A stretch of DNA of 5,367 bases from Pseudonocardiaceae bacterium (GCA_025937115.1 JAICSB010000257.1:1-5367); one strand, 5' to 3'. Positions 1 through 5,367 are shown, numbered from the stretch's first letter. Numbers and translations: made by a program. Notes: generated from the letters alone by a model not told the origin.

Positions 1-45
1 CGCCTTACAAGCGAGCGGTCGCAGGTTCAAATCCTGCTGCGCCCA
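1..45 (+). tRNA. tRNA-Val (TAC), 3' part only
   Basis: The 5' half lies outside the window. What remains folds as a tRNA. The anticodon loop is CTTACAA (4-10) with T33 at base 5 and anticodon TAC at 6-8, which reads valine codons. The 3' anticodon stem is 11-15, and its first three bases pair with CGC at 1-3. A five-base variable loop (CGGTC) follows. The T arm is GCAGG-TTCAAAT-CCTGC (21-37), the 3' acceptor strand is TGCGCCC (38-44), and the discriminator is A45, as usual for tRNA-Val. The next bases are CCC, so the terminal CCA is not fully encoded, which is common in actinomycetes. The 5' acceptor strand and D arm cannot be checked. Confidence 0.93.
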
Positions 46-136
46 CCCTCACCGCAGCGCGTCCCTCTGCGGGAGGCCGCGGGCAGTCGACCCACCGCCT
101 GCCGGGTGCTCCCCACTGTTCTAGAAACAACTCCCG

Positions 137-165
137 TTGACGGACAGCCATCACCGTTCTAAGAT
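137..165 (+). promoter_or_regulatory. Predicted sigma-70/SigA-type promoter
   Basis: A -35 box TTGACG (137-142) and a -10 box TAAGAT (160-165) are separated by exactly 17 bases, so transcription would start near 172. Both hexamers are one or two bases from consensus, unusually good for GC-rich DNA. An 8-base palindrome, TTCTAGAA (119-126), lies just upstream of the -35 box and could bind a regulator. The promoter faces the decayed stress-protein region at 214-656. If that is dead, it may now drive the Rieske gene at 681 through a leader of about 500 bases. It is inferred from sequence only. Confidence 0.6.
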
Positions 166-213
166 GAGCCGGCCATGGCGATACAAGGAAGGGCGGCGAC
201 GAGGAAGACTGGG

Positions 214-656
214 GTGGACGCGCAGGTCGTGACGGGTGTCGACGGTTCCCCGTCCAGCTACACGGCACGGCGGTGAGCCCCGAGTACGTCAGGCGCACCG
301 ACGCCTAGGTCCGCAATCCGCTGCTGGATGCCGGTATTTGCGAAGGTCTGGGCAAGCGGCGGTCATCGGGAACCGGTGTCGGCTGATCCCGCGCCGGGGC
401 GGACTGCAGTGCCGAGTGGGAGGGATGAACATGGCGTTTGCTGCGGAAGAAAAATTGGGATCGACGTCCAGAACAGGCCAACCAGGACGCCCGGGGAGAG
501 CTTTCGATGATCGTCGGCAGCATGTACGTGGGCCGGGTTTCAGGGCTGGCGAGCGCCCGGAAGGCTGCACCGGCGTGGATTGGGTACCCCTGGTCAGAAG
601 CTGTTCGGGGCGTGCCGATCACCGTGCGACCTGTCCAGCCCTGCAACGCCCGTTGA
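214..656 (+). pseudogene. Decayed universal stress protein (Usp) gene
   Basis: No intact reading frame covers this stretch. From GTG 214, preceded by GAGGA at 201-205, a frame encodes a start resembling the Usp nucleotide-binding strand: QVVTGVDGSPSS, compared with the family's VVGVDGSPxS. It stops at TGA 274-276. In another frame, 501-656 encodes LSMIVGSMYVGRVSGL and later SEAVRGVPITVRPVQP. These resemble the C-terminal Usp pattern (VVGSxGxG, then a serine-rich loop, then PVxVVRP). The two ends are about 440 bases apart, which fits the usual single Usp domain of about 145 residues. The middle (277-500) shows nothing recognisable. The match is by eye and the C-terminal part is degenerate, so this could also be non-coding DNA with chance similarity. 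Confidence 0.42.
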
Positions 657-680
657 CCTGCTAAGAAAGGATTTCCGGTC

Positions 681-1532
681 ATGGACTTTCCACACGAGCT
701 GGTGCGCCGCATTGAACGTTTCGCACTCCTGGACAAGGTTGCCGACCCGCTGGCCGGCTTGGTCGGCAAGGTCGTGGCGCCTCGCCGGATACGTAACCTG
801 TTAAGCGGGACGAGGCTGGGCCATCCAGCCCACCCCATGCTGACCGACCTGCCAATCGGCGCTTGGAGCATGTCTACGTTGCTGGACACCGTCGGTGGAA
901 ATAGCGCGGAAGGGGCGGCTGACCTACTCGTCGGGGCCGGCATCCTCAGCGCGATCCCCACCGCCATGACCGGCCTCAACGACTGGTCGGACACCATTGG
1001 CGGGGAAAGACGCATCGGGACGGTGCACGCCGGGGCGAACGTGGCCGCGCTGGGCCTGTACCTGGCATCACTGATAGCGCGTCGCGGCGGCCGTCGCGGC
1101 CGCGGCAAATTACTCGGACTTGCCGGACTCGGAGTGCTCATGGCGGGTGGATACCTTGGCGGTCACCTGTCGTACGCCAAGGCGGTCAACGTCAACCACA
1201 CCATGTTTGAAGATCGCCCGCCGGAGTGGACCCCGGTGCTCGCCGACGCGGAGCTCGGCGAAGGCGAACATCGCATGGTCTCCGCCGATGGGGCCTCGGT
1301 CCTGCTGGTTCGCGACAAGGGGCAGCTGTACGCGCTGGCCAACACCTGCAGTCACGCTGGCGGTCCACTGGACGAAGGCGAGTTTGTCGACGGCTGCGTC
1401 GTTTGTCCGTGGCACGCCAGTACCTTCCGGCTCACCGACGGCAGCATTGTGCGCGGTCCAGCCTCGATACCTCAGCCTGCCTACCAAACGCGGGTCAGCG
1501 ATGGAAAAATCGAGGTTCGGTCGCTGGGGTGA
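681..1532 (+). CDS. DUF2231 membrane domain fused to Rieske [2Fe-2S] domain
   Basis: This is a 283-residue membrane-anchored Rieske iron-sulphur protein, presumably an electron carrier at the cytoplasmic membrane. The N-terminal half is a DUF2231 domain. It has the histidine-rich entry motif GHPAHPMLTDLPIGAW (47-62), about four hydrophobic segments (roughly 53-72, 81-99, 113-133, 143-165), and histidines at 116 and 162 that could bind haem or metal. The C-terminal half (about 183-283) is a Rieske domain with both cluster-binding boxes: C223-S-H225 and C242-P-W-H245, 16 residues between H225 and C242. It is therefore complete for [2Fe-2S] binding. The ATG start is supported by AAAGGA at 666-671, nine bases upstream. 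Base composition is typical of the GC-rich host. The electron partner and substrate are unknown. Such fusions occur in actinomycetes, but I know of no assigned reaction. Confidence 0.9.
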   Translation: MDFPHELVRRIERFALLDKVADPLAGLVGKVVAPRRIRNLLSGTRLGHPAHPMLTDLPIGAWSMSTLLDTVGGNSAEGAADLLVGAGILSAIPTAMTGLNDWSDTIGGERRIGTVHAGANVAALGLYLASLIARRGGRRGRGKLLGLAGLGVLMAGGYLGGHLSYAKAVNVNHTMFEDRPPEWTPVLADAELGEGEHRMVSADGASVLLVRDKGQLYALANTCSHAGGPLDEGEFVDGCVVCPWHASTFRLTDGSIVRGPASIPQPAYQTRVSDGKIEVRSLG

Positions 1533-1570
1533 GCAGCTCGCTGAACCCGCCGCACCGTCGCTCATCACCC

Positions 1571-1574
1571 GGAG
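1571..1574 (+). promoter_or_regulatory. Possible ribosome binding site (GGAG)
   Basis: GGAG stands eight bases before ATG 1583. It is the main reason to consider the short ORF that follows, because the longer in-frame alternative (GTG 1529, overlapping the Rieske stop codon) has no comparable site. Confidence 0.35.
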
Positions 1575-1582
1575 CTAGGTCA

Positions 1583-1666
1583 ATGGACAGACTCATTCGG
1601 CTTCGCCGAGGTATCCATATTCATCCCAAGGGGCTTGCGCGAACGGCGACTCTTGTCGGCTGGTAA
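1583..1666 (+). CDS. Possible small peptide ORF (27 aa) upstream of P450
   Basis: A 27-residue ORF lies 50 bases after the Rieske gene and 106 bases before the chosen P450 start, on the same strand. It has a GGAG site at good spacing. The peptide is strongly basic at the front (MDRLIRLRRG), has an IHIHPKG centre, and ends in a hydrophobic TATLVGW with a C-terminal tryptophan. Codons such as AGA, ATT, CGA and CAT are closer to the P450 gene than to the GC-rich neighbours. No family is recognised. An in-frame GTG at 1529 would extend it to 45 residues and couple it to the Rieske gene (GTGA overlap). At this length chance is a serious alternative, and a 5-bp hairpin (1597-1609) lies inside it. 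Confidence 0.28.
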   Translation: MDRLIRLRRGIHIHPKGLARTATLVGW

Positions 1667-1772
1667 GCCCGTGGGGGAGGTGGTGGCGCCCTGCGCCGAC
1701 GCCGGGCAAACGCCACGGTCCCCGTGCCAGCCAGCCAACAAAGCGGCCACCTCCGGGCCGTGGTCACCCGAT

Positions 1773-2966
1773 ATGGGCGTGCCTACACTTGAAAAGTTAT
1801 CGTTCCAATCCCGAACAGGTGGAAAGCCGCAAGATTACTTTAATTTTAGTCCGGACGGTTTGTACCCAGTGGCGTTGCCTGCTTCAGATAAAAGAGTCCT
1901 CGTCGTGAGAGACGCAAGAATGGTACGTCTTATAATGACCGACTCGAGATTTAGCTTAGCCAGATTGGATCCAAGCGAGGACACTGTTACTGGTACTGGA
2001 TATCAATCATGCAACGGCATGCTACGGCAGGATGTTCCGCATATCAGACGCACTCGACATGGAATAATATCACATTTCTCCGAGCAGAATATTGCACCAT
2101 GGCGCCACGAAGTCGAGGAAGTTGCGGATGACTTAATAAGCAAACTGCTAGATGGATGCCAGCCGCCCGACCTGAATAGAAGGTACTTTGAACCGTTTAT
2201 TGTCAAAGCGGTTGCACTGTCTGCAGGTATTACTGAAGACGAAAGCGATAAATTGTATGGCTTTTCTAATAGAGTCTTAGTTCGCGTAGAAAACGCCGAC
2301 GACCGTGCCGGGATTTGTGCAGCCTGGAGTGAATTATACGAGTACGGCAGCGATCTTATTGATAGAAAACTTGCCGATCCTGATGACAGACTGCTCTCTA
2401 AAATTTTCGCTGGATTTAAGAACACTCGTTTGTGCCATGATGAGATCGTGGCAGCGTCGGGTACCATCCTTGCGGGGTTTTATACTCCATTTGGAATTTT
2501 AAGTGTATGCGCAGTTGAACTTTTCCGGCACCCTGACGTTGTGAAGGCTTGCCAGAATGAGCCTGGGCTATGGGGACGGACCGTGGAAGAGCTTATGCGT
2601 TATAAAGCTCATTTCAACTTCTTTTTACCGCGAGTTGCGACCGAACATGTCACGCTAGGGGAGGTAGATATTCGTGCAGGACAAGTGCTCCTGCCATCAA
2701 TACATGCAGCAGCTACCGATCCGAATTCGTTCACCCGTCCGAGCATATTCAGTATAGACCGAAATCGGGCTCGATGTAACATAGTTTTTGGTGCAGGTCC
2801 GCATTTCTGTCCGGGTGCAGCGTTGTCCCGCCAGTGGCTGCAGGTTGGCCTCCAACGGCTTTTTATAACTTTGCCGGGTCTACGTTTGGCGAAGCCATAT
2901 AGCGAGCTCCAGTGGCAACCAGGGTCAATCTCTATGCCTCATGAAGTGCCAGTTATGTGGGATTAG
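1773..2966 (+). CDS. Cytochrome P450 monooxygenase
   Basis: This soluble bacterial P450 has 397 residues from ATG 1773, the usual size of the class. Landmarks counted from that start are the C-helix HIRRTR (90-95, haem-propionate contact), the I-helix AGFYT (234-238), the K-helix ExxR motif E273-L-M-R276, the meander IDR region, and the haem loop FGAGPHFCPG with Cys346 as the haem ligand. The fold is therefore complete. The usual acidic residue before the I-helix threonine is Tyr237 instead. The frame stays open upstream to a TTG at 1635, but those 46 codons are GC-rich and unlike P450 sequence. The composition drops abruptly about four codons after ATG 1773, so I prefer this start although no clear ribosome site precedes it. 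Codons TTA, ATA and AGA are frequent, unlike all the neighbours, which suggests acquisition by transfer. No dedicated ferredoxin or ferredoxin reductase is visible. The substrate is unknown. Confidence 0.93.
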   Translation: MGVPTLEKLSFQSRTGGKPQDYFNFSPDGLYPVALPASDKRVLVVRDARMVRLIMTDSRFSLARLDPSEDTVTGTGYQSCNGMLRQDVPHIRRTRHGIISHFSEQNIAPWRHEVEEVADDLISKLLDGCQPPDLNRRYFEPFIVKAVALSAGITEDESDKLYGFSNRVLVRVENADDRAGICAAWSELYEYGSDLIDRKLADPDDRLLSKIFAGFKNTRLCHDEIVAASGTILAGFYTPFGILSVCAVELFRHPDVVKACQNEPGLWGRTVEELMRYKAHFNFFLPRVATEHVTLGEVDIRAGQVLLPSIHAAATDPNSFTRPSIFSIDRNRARCNIVFGAGPHFCPGAALSRQWLQVGLQRLFITLPGLRLAKPYSELQWQPGSISMPHEVPVMWD

Positions 2967-3010
2967 GAACCGAACCGCTTGCCACCTGGCCCCGAGTTCA
3001 AGGGCTCACC

Positions 3011-3145
3011 TCACCCGACGGCGACGATGTGGGTCCAGTCGATGGTGGCGTCGTCGCCCACGTGGGTTTCGACGAGTTCGCCTGCGGTGTCGATGTGGGC
3101 GACGGCGAATAGTCCGTCGTTGCGGACGAATAAGACGTCTCTCAT
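3011..3145 (-). CDS. Small acidic protein of unknown function (44 aa)
   Basis: This short gene is easily missed by length cut-offs. ATG 3145-3143 follows a GGAG ribosome site (3154-3151) at five bases, and the frame ends with TGA at 3011-3013. Nearly all third codon positions are G or C, mostly C, the strong coding signature of this host. The product starts MRDVLFVRNDGLFAVAHID and ends ATIDWTHIVAVG. It is acidic (about eight Asp/Glu against two Arg), has histidines at 17, 28 and 39 and one Trp (37), and no signal peptide or membrane segment. Alternating hydrophobic residues suggest a small beta-sheet protein. It lies 36 bases after the cupin gene on the same strand, so it is probably the last gene of that operon. 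I do not recognise a family. It may be a partner or regulator of the cupin or the transporter, but nothing in the sequence shows this. Confidence 0.72.
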   Translation of the reverse strand: MRDVLFVRNDGLFAVAHIDTAGELVETHVGDDATIDWTHIVAVG

Positions 3146-3150
3146 ATCAT

Positions 3151-3154
3151 CTCC
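3151..3154 (-). promoter_or_regulatory. Ribosome binding site of the 44-aa gene
   Basis: On the minus strand, CCTGGAG is followed by five bases and then ATG 3145. A second ATG at 3150 lies one base after the site but hits a stop codon two codons later, so the site selects the ATG at 3145. Confidence 0.65.
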
Positions 3155-3181
3155 AGGTAGGTCGAGACGGGTCGGCCGAGG

Positions 3182-3640
3182 TCAGGTCCGGGTGAGGGCA
3201 TGAATCTGAGGCGCCGCGTCCGGCCAGTCTGTGAGCAGCTCGGCGCGACGGCCGAGGCGAAAGGCCGACCACGTGAAGGGAGGCGCCATGGTAGTGCCTG
3301 CCAGCGTCCACTCGCCGAGCGGGCTGGAACCTTGCCACACCGCCGCGGGCACGATGATCTGCGGCCTCGCTCCCGCCGCAAGGTCCGGTCCAAGGACCGG
3401 TTGTTCGATCTGCCCTCCCGGATGTAGTAGCAGCATCCGCAGCGGCGATCCGGCGTACCAGTGGTAGGCCTCCACAGTGGCTAGCGCATGCAGTGCCGAA
3501 AAGTCGGGGGCAAGCAACATGAAGTAGATCACTGAGCTGCGCGCATCGGCGTAGGTCCGGCGGAAGAGGCCGCCTTCCCCCGGTAGCCGTTCTAATCGAA
3601 GCAGTTGCGCGACCCGCTCGCCCTCAGCCCGTTTGCTCAC
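3182..3640 (-). CDS. DUF985 / Cupin_5 family protein
   Basis: The product has 152 residues, the usual length for this single-domain cupin family. Matching family signatures in order are the N-terminal LERLPGEGGLFRRTYAD (16-32, family pattern L-x-PHPEGGYFRETY), the first cupin strand SVIYFMLLAPDFSALH (36-51), EAYHWYAGSPLRMLLL (57-72, with the His-Trp/Phe-Tyr-x-Gly core), then RPQIIVPAAVWQ (92-103) and WTLAGTTMAPPFTWSAFRLG (111-130). Cupins are small beta-barrels, often metal-binding. For DUF985 proteins no reaction is firmly assigned, and some family members have been linked to sugar or epimerase-like chemistry. GTG 3640 gives a start close to the family's usual first residues, though its ribosome site is weak. 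It lies 19 bases after the transporter gene, so it is probably co-transcribed and translationally close-coupled. Confidence 0.88.
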   Translation of the reverse strand: MSKRAEGERVAQLLRLERLPGEGGLFRRTYADARSSVIYFMLLAPDFSALHALATVEAYHWYAGSPLRMLLLHPGGQIEQPVLGPDLAAGARPQIIVPAAVWQGSSPLGEWTLAGTTMAPPFTWSAFRLGRRAELLTDWPDAAPQIHALTRT

Positions 3641-3659
3641 GTCAGTGTCGTCGGCAAGG

Positions 3660-4826
3660 CTAAGTCGGCTGCGAGAGCACTGGGTTCGGTGACGCGGAGA
3701 CCAGGACGCCGATGCACTCGGTCTGGCGGCTTACTCGCTGATCGAGCCGACCGGCTGGCACGCTTCGTCGGGACGCGTGGACCGCTCCGATCACCCCTGA
3801 CGCCGGCTGGGCTACCGCCTGCGCCGCCGCCCGAGTCTGGATCATCCACGCGACGGCCGGCGTCGACTCGAGCACCAGGAACGCGGCCAGCACGACGAGC
3901 TGGGGCATCCCACGTGCGAGACCCAGCGCGCCGATGACGACGCCTCCAGCTCCGCGCAGGACGTGGCCGGTCGCCCACACCACGCCGGGGTTGGACCGGG
4001 ACATCCAGCGACCAGCGAGGAGGTACAAGCCGATGCCGACCAGCCCGGACACTGTGAGCATCGCCGAGGTCTGCGTCTCCATCATGGTCATACTGCCGAG
4101 CAGTTGGGCGACGACCGGAACGACGAACAGCGACAGCAGCAACGTCCTCCACGGCACTGCGGTGCGCGATCGCCCGCTTGCCGCCACGGGGTTCATTTCG
4201 TTTTGGTCGCATTGCCGGATTCGGCCGGCGGCGCATCGACTGGTCGACCACACCAGCACGCCGAGCAACCCAAGTACCAGGCTGCCGACTCGAAACTGGG
4301 CATCGAATGACAGCTTTTCTGTCGCCATCACCGCGAGTAGTATCCCTCCCGCAATTTTGCCCAAGTCAAGATTGAGCTGCAGCCAGGTCAGCTGTCGCGT
4401 CTGGAAGTCCGTGGGTAGATCGCTGGCCAGGATGAACATGGGCGCTGCGACAGCCACCGCGGACGCGCCGACACCCATCACGGCGATGGCAAGCACAATC
4501 GACCACGAGCCGCCGTGGGCCAGTGCCAGCGTCATCAGCCCCATGGCCATCCCTGCCATGCCTAGCACATGGACCAATCGGTGCGCCCGGCGACGAGCCG
4601 CGAGCCGCCCGATCGACGGCCCCAGCAGGGCGAACAGCCCGGCCATCGCCATCGTTACCCACACGTCGGTGGTTGATCCCCCGGCCGCGAGCACGTAAGA
4701 AGGCAGCAGCACTGGAAGAAAGCAGTTGAAAGCCACCCCGAGCGCAAGGTTGGACGTCATCCACCATTCGAACGGCCGGGCATCACCATCGACGGTGCTA
4801 GCCTGCTCGACCATAGCACCGGACAT
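3660..4826 (-). CDS. MFS-type transporter, apparently lacking TM11-12
   Basis: A 388-residue integral membrane protein of the major facilitator type. Hydrophobic segments fall at roughly 23-47, 54-72, 85-104, 108-134, 147-167, 178-195, 229-248, 254-271, 281-303 and 308-328. A motif-A-like loop, GPSIGRLAARRR (69-80), lies between helices 2 and 3. The polar central loop (about 197-226) separates two six-helix-type halves. The expected helices 11 and 12 are absent: the last 57 or so residues (331-388) are polar and rich in Arg, Ser and Gln, with no membrane segment. The other two minus-strand frames over the same DNA do not supply one either. It may therefore be a decayed or truncated transporter, or the tail may be a real divergence. 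ATG 4826 has AAGG only two bases upstream, so ATG 4814 (residue 5) is an alternative. The substrate is unknown. It is first in the probable operon with the cupin and the 44-aa gene. Confidence 0.82.
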   Translation of the reverse strand: MSGAMVEQASTVDGDARPFEWWMTSNLALGVAFNCFLPVLLPSYVLAAGGSTTDVWVTMAMAGLFALLGPSIGRLAARRRAHRLVHVLGMAGMAMGLMTLALAHGGSWSIVLAIAVMGVGASAVAVAAPMFILASDLPTDFQTRQLTWLQLNLDLGKIAGGILLAVMATEKLSFDAQFRVGSLVLGLLGVLVWSTSRCAAGRIRQCDQNEMNPVAASGRSRTAVPWRTLLLSLFVVPVVAQLLGSMTMMETQTSAMLTVSGLVGIGLYLLAGRWMSRSNPGVVWATGHVLRGAGGVVIGALGLARGMPQLVVLAAFLVLESTPAVAWMIQTRAAAQAVAQPASGVIGAVHASRRSVPAGRLDQRVSRQTECIGVLVSASPNPVLSQPT

Positions 4827-4844
4827 TACCTTAAGAGGACCTCG

Positions 4845-4850
4845 AAAGGA
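4845..4850 (+). promoter_or_regulatory. Ribosome binding site deciding the GTG start of the synthetase gene
   Basis: AAAGGA lies six bases before GTG 4857, an ideal spacing. Later in-frame TTG codons (4866, 4872, 4875) lack such a site. The same AAAGGA core precedes the Rieske gene. Confidence 0.65.
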
Positions 4851-4856
4851 CTGCGA

Positions 4857-5367
4857 GTGGGCGCCTTGGCATTGTTGCCAACATTACATCAGCCCACCGA
4901 TGCTGAGGCCGTCCGATTCGGGCAGCGTTCAGTAACCTATTGGGAGCTGCGTGTTGTGACGGCGGCACTTGCGGGTCAGCTCTCTGATGTTCGACGGGTC
5001 GCTATCTGGGCGCAACCCGAGCTTGAGACGTGTGTCGCGATCGTCGCAGCGCTCGCGGCCGGAGTGCCCGCGGTACCCGTCAACCCCAAGCTCGGTTCGC
5101 GGGAGCTGCAGCACCTCATTTTCGACGCGGTCCCCGATCTCGTACTGGCCGCCCCGCACGCCATGCTGCCCGAGGCGCTGCGCGCAATACCGCGGCTCAG
5201 CGTCGACCTGCAGGCGCAGGGCACAGCGATACCCCCTGAGCCGGATCCCGAATCGTCGGCACTGATCATCTACACCTCAGGCACCACTGGGCCGCCCAAA
5301 GGCGTGGTACTGCCGCGTCGCGCGATCGCCGCGGACATCGACGCGCTGGCCGAAGCCTGGGCATGGA
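4857..5367 (+). CDS. fadD36: Acyl-CoA/malonyl-CoA synthetase, FadD36-like, 5' part
   Basis: The reading frame is open from GTG 4857 to the window edge (170 codons). The product is the N-terminal part of an ANL-superfamily adenylating enzyme, which activates a carboxylic acid with ATP to an acyl-AMP and transfers it to coenzyme A. Visible features are the early strand VTYWELRVVTAAL (26-38), the helix and strand region around VAIVAALAAGVPAVPVNPKL (60-79), and the complete ATP-binding P-loop YTSGTTGPPKG (139-149). This is followed by RRAIAADIDALAEAWAW, which I recall as nearly identical in mycobacterial FadD36 (Rv1193), a protein of about 470 residues related to malonyl-CoA synthetases. The substrate-deciding part lies beyond the window, so the substrate is uncertain. 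It is divergent from the MFS gene with only 30 bases between the two starts, which implies shared control. Confidence 0.85.
   Translation, partial: MGALALLPTLHQPTDAEAVRFGQRSVTYWELRVVTAALAGQLSDVRRVAIWAQPELETCVAIVAALAAGVPAVPVNPKLGSRELQHLIFDAVPDLVLAAPHAMLPEALRAIPRLSVDLQAQGTAIPPEPDPESSALIIYTSGTTGPPKGVVLPRRAIAADIDALAEAWAW
4866..4881. promoter_or_regulatory. Perfect palindrome, candidate operator
   Basis: TTGGCA-TTGT-TGCCAA is a perfect inverted repeat with 6-base arms and a 4-base centre. It covers codons 4-9 of the synthetase gene and lies 40-55 bases upstream of the transporter start. That position suits a repressor controlling both divergent genes. The centre is AT-rich compared with the surrounding DNA. 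A translational hairpin in the synthetase mRNA is the other reading. No regulator gene is in the window. Confidence 0.4.

Noticed and set aside
52..72. Inverted repeat CCGCAG/CTGCGG after the tRNA
   Set aside because: It has a six-base stem with a nine-base loop and no T-run. It may help end the tRNA transcript but cannot be supported as a terminator.
5..298. Minus-strand ORF of 97 codons ending in GAAGFEPATARL
   Set aside because: The AAGFEPATxRL ending is the well-known antisense translation of a tRNA T arm. The rest is GC-rich shadow without domain features.
305..1141. Long minus-strand ORF of 278 codons
   Set aside because: It is antisense to the Rieske/DUF2231 gene, low in complexity (Pro, Arg, Ser), and has no recognisable domain. 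It is typical of shadow frames in GC-rich DNA.
1597..1609. Hairpin TCGGC-TTC-GCCGA as a terminator of the Rieske gene
   Set aside because: It has only five base pairs and no T-run after it, too weak to call.
1635..1772. Upstream extension of the P450 by 46 codons from a TTG
   Set aside because: The extension is GC-rich, has no P450-like sequence, and its TTG lies one base from the purine tract. ATG 1773 gives the usual 397-residue length.
2989..3005. Hairpin between the convergent P450 and 44-aa genes as a shared terminator
   Set aside because: The stem GCCC/GGGC has four pairs with a nine-base loop and no T-run. The 44-base gap shows no convincing terminator.
2941..3195. Plus-strand ORF with several cysteines (starts MKCQLCG)
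   Set aside because: It overlaps the end of the P450 gene and runs antisense to the 44-residue gene, whose GC3 pattern and ribosome site are much stronger. The remainder is arginine-rich shadow.
3934..4698. Plus-strand ORF of 254 codons
   Set aside because: It mirrors the MFS gene in the opposite direction. Its product is rich in Ser, Thr, Ala and Pro without domains, while the minus strand encodes clear membrane helices.
1..5367. CRISPR arrays, insertion sequences, integrase genes or long direct repeats
   Set aside because: None was seen on reading the window. Short repeats such as the two CCCACATCG copies in the 44-aa gene are explained by codon use.

Overview
The window looks like chromosomal DNA of a GC-rich actinomycete, most likely a Mycobacterium/Mycolicibacterium. 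The flanking genes are rich in G and C at the third codon position. GTG is used as a start codon. The truncated gene at the right edge closely resembles mycobacterial FadD36 as I remember it (P-loop YTSGTTGPPKG followed by RRAIAAD-DALAEAW). No database search was possible, so the genus is an inference.

Layout, left to right. Bases 1-45 are the 3' half of a tRNA-Val (anticodon TAC). Next comes a well-formed sigma-70-type promoter (TTGACG-17 bp-TAAGAT, 137-165). It feeds a stretch without an intact gene (214-656) that keeps only the two ends of what looks like a universal stress protein. An intact gene for a membrane-anchored Rieske iron-sulphur protein (DUF2231 plus Rieske domain, 681-1532) follows. 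After a 240-base gap holding a possible 27-codon ORF comes a cytochrome P450 gene (1773-2966). Its base composition (about half G+C by eye) and codons (TTA, ATA, AGA) are unlike everything around it, which suggests a single transferred gene.

The right half is a minus-strand run read from 4826 down to 3011: an MFS-type membrane transporter, a DUF985 (Cupin_5) protein, and a 44-residue small protein too short for most gene callers. These three are close together (19 and 36 bases apart) and probably form one operon, convergent with the P450. Divergent from the transporter, only 30 bases away, starts the FadD36-like acyl-CoA (malonyl-CoA-type) synthetase, cut by the window edge. A perfect 16-base palindrome in its first codons could be a shared operator.

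The genes do not form a pathway I can name. The most interesting points are the compositionally foreign P450 with a tyrosine in place of the usual I-helix acid and a small ORF just upstream, the conserved-looking 44-residue protein, the transporter without its last two membrane helices, and the palindrome in the divergent control region.
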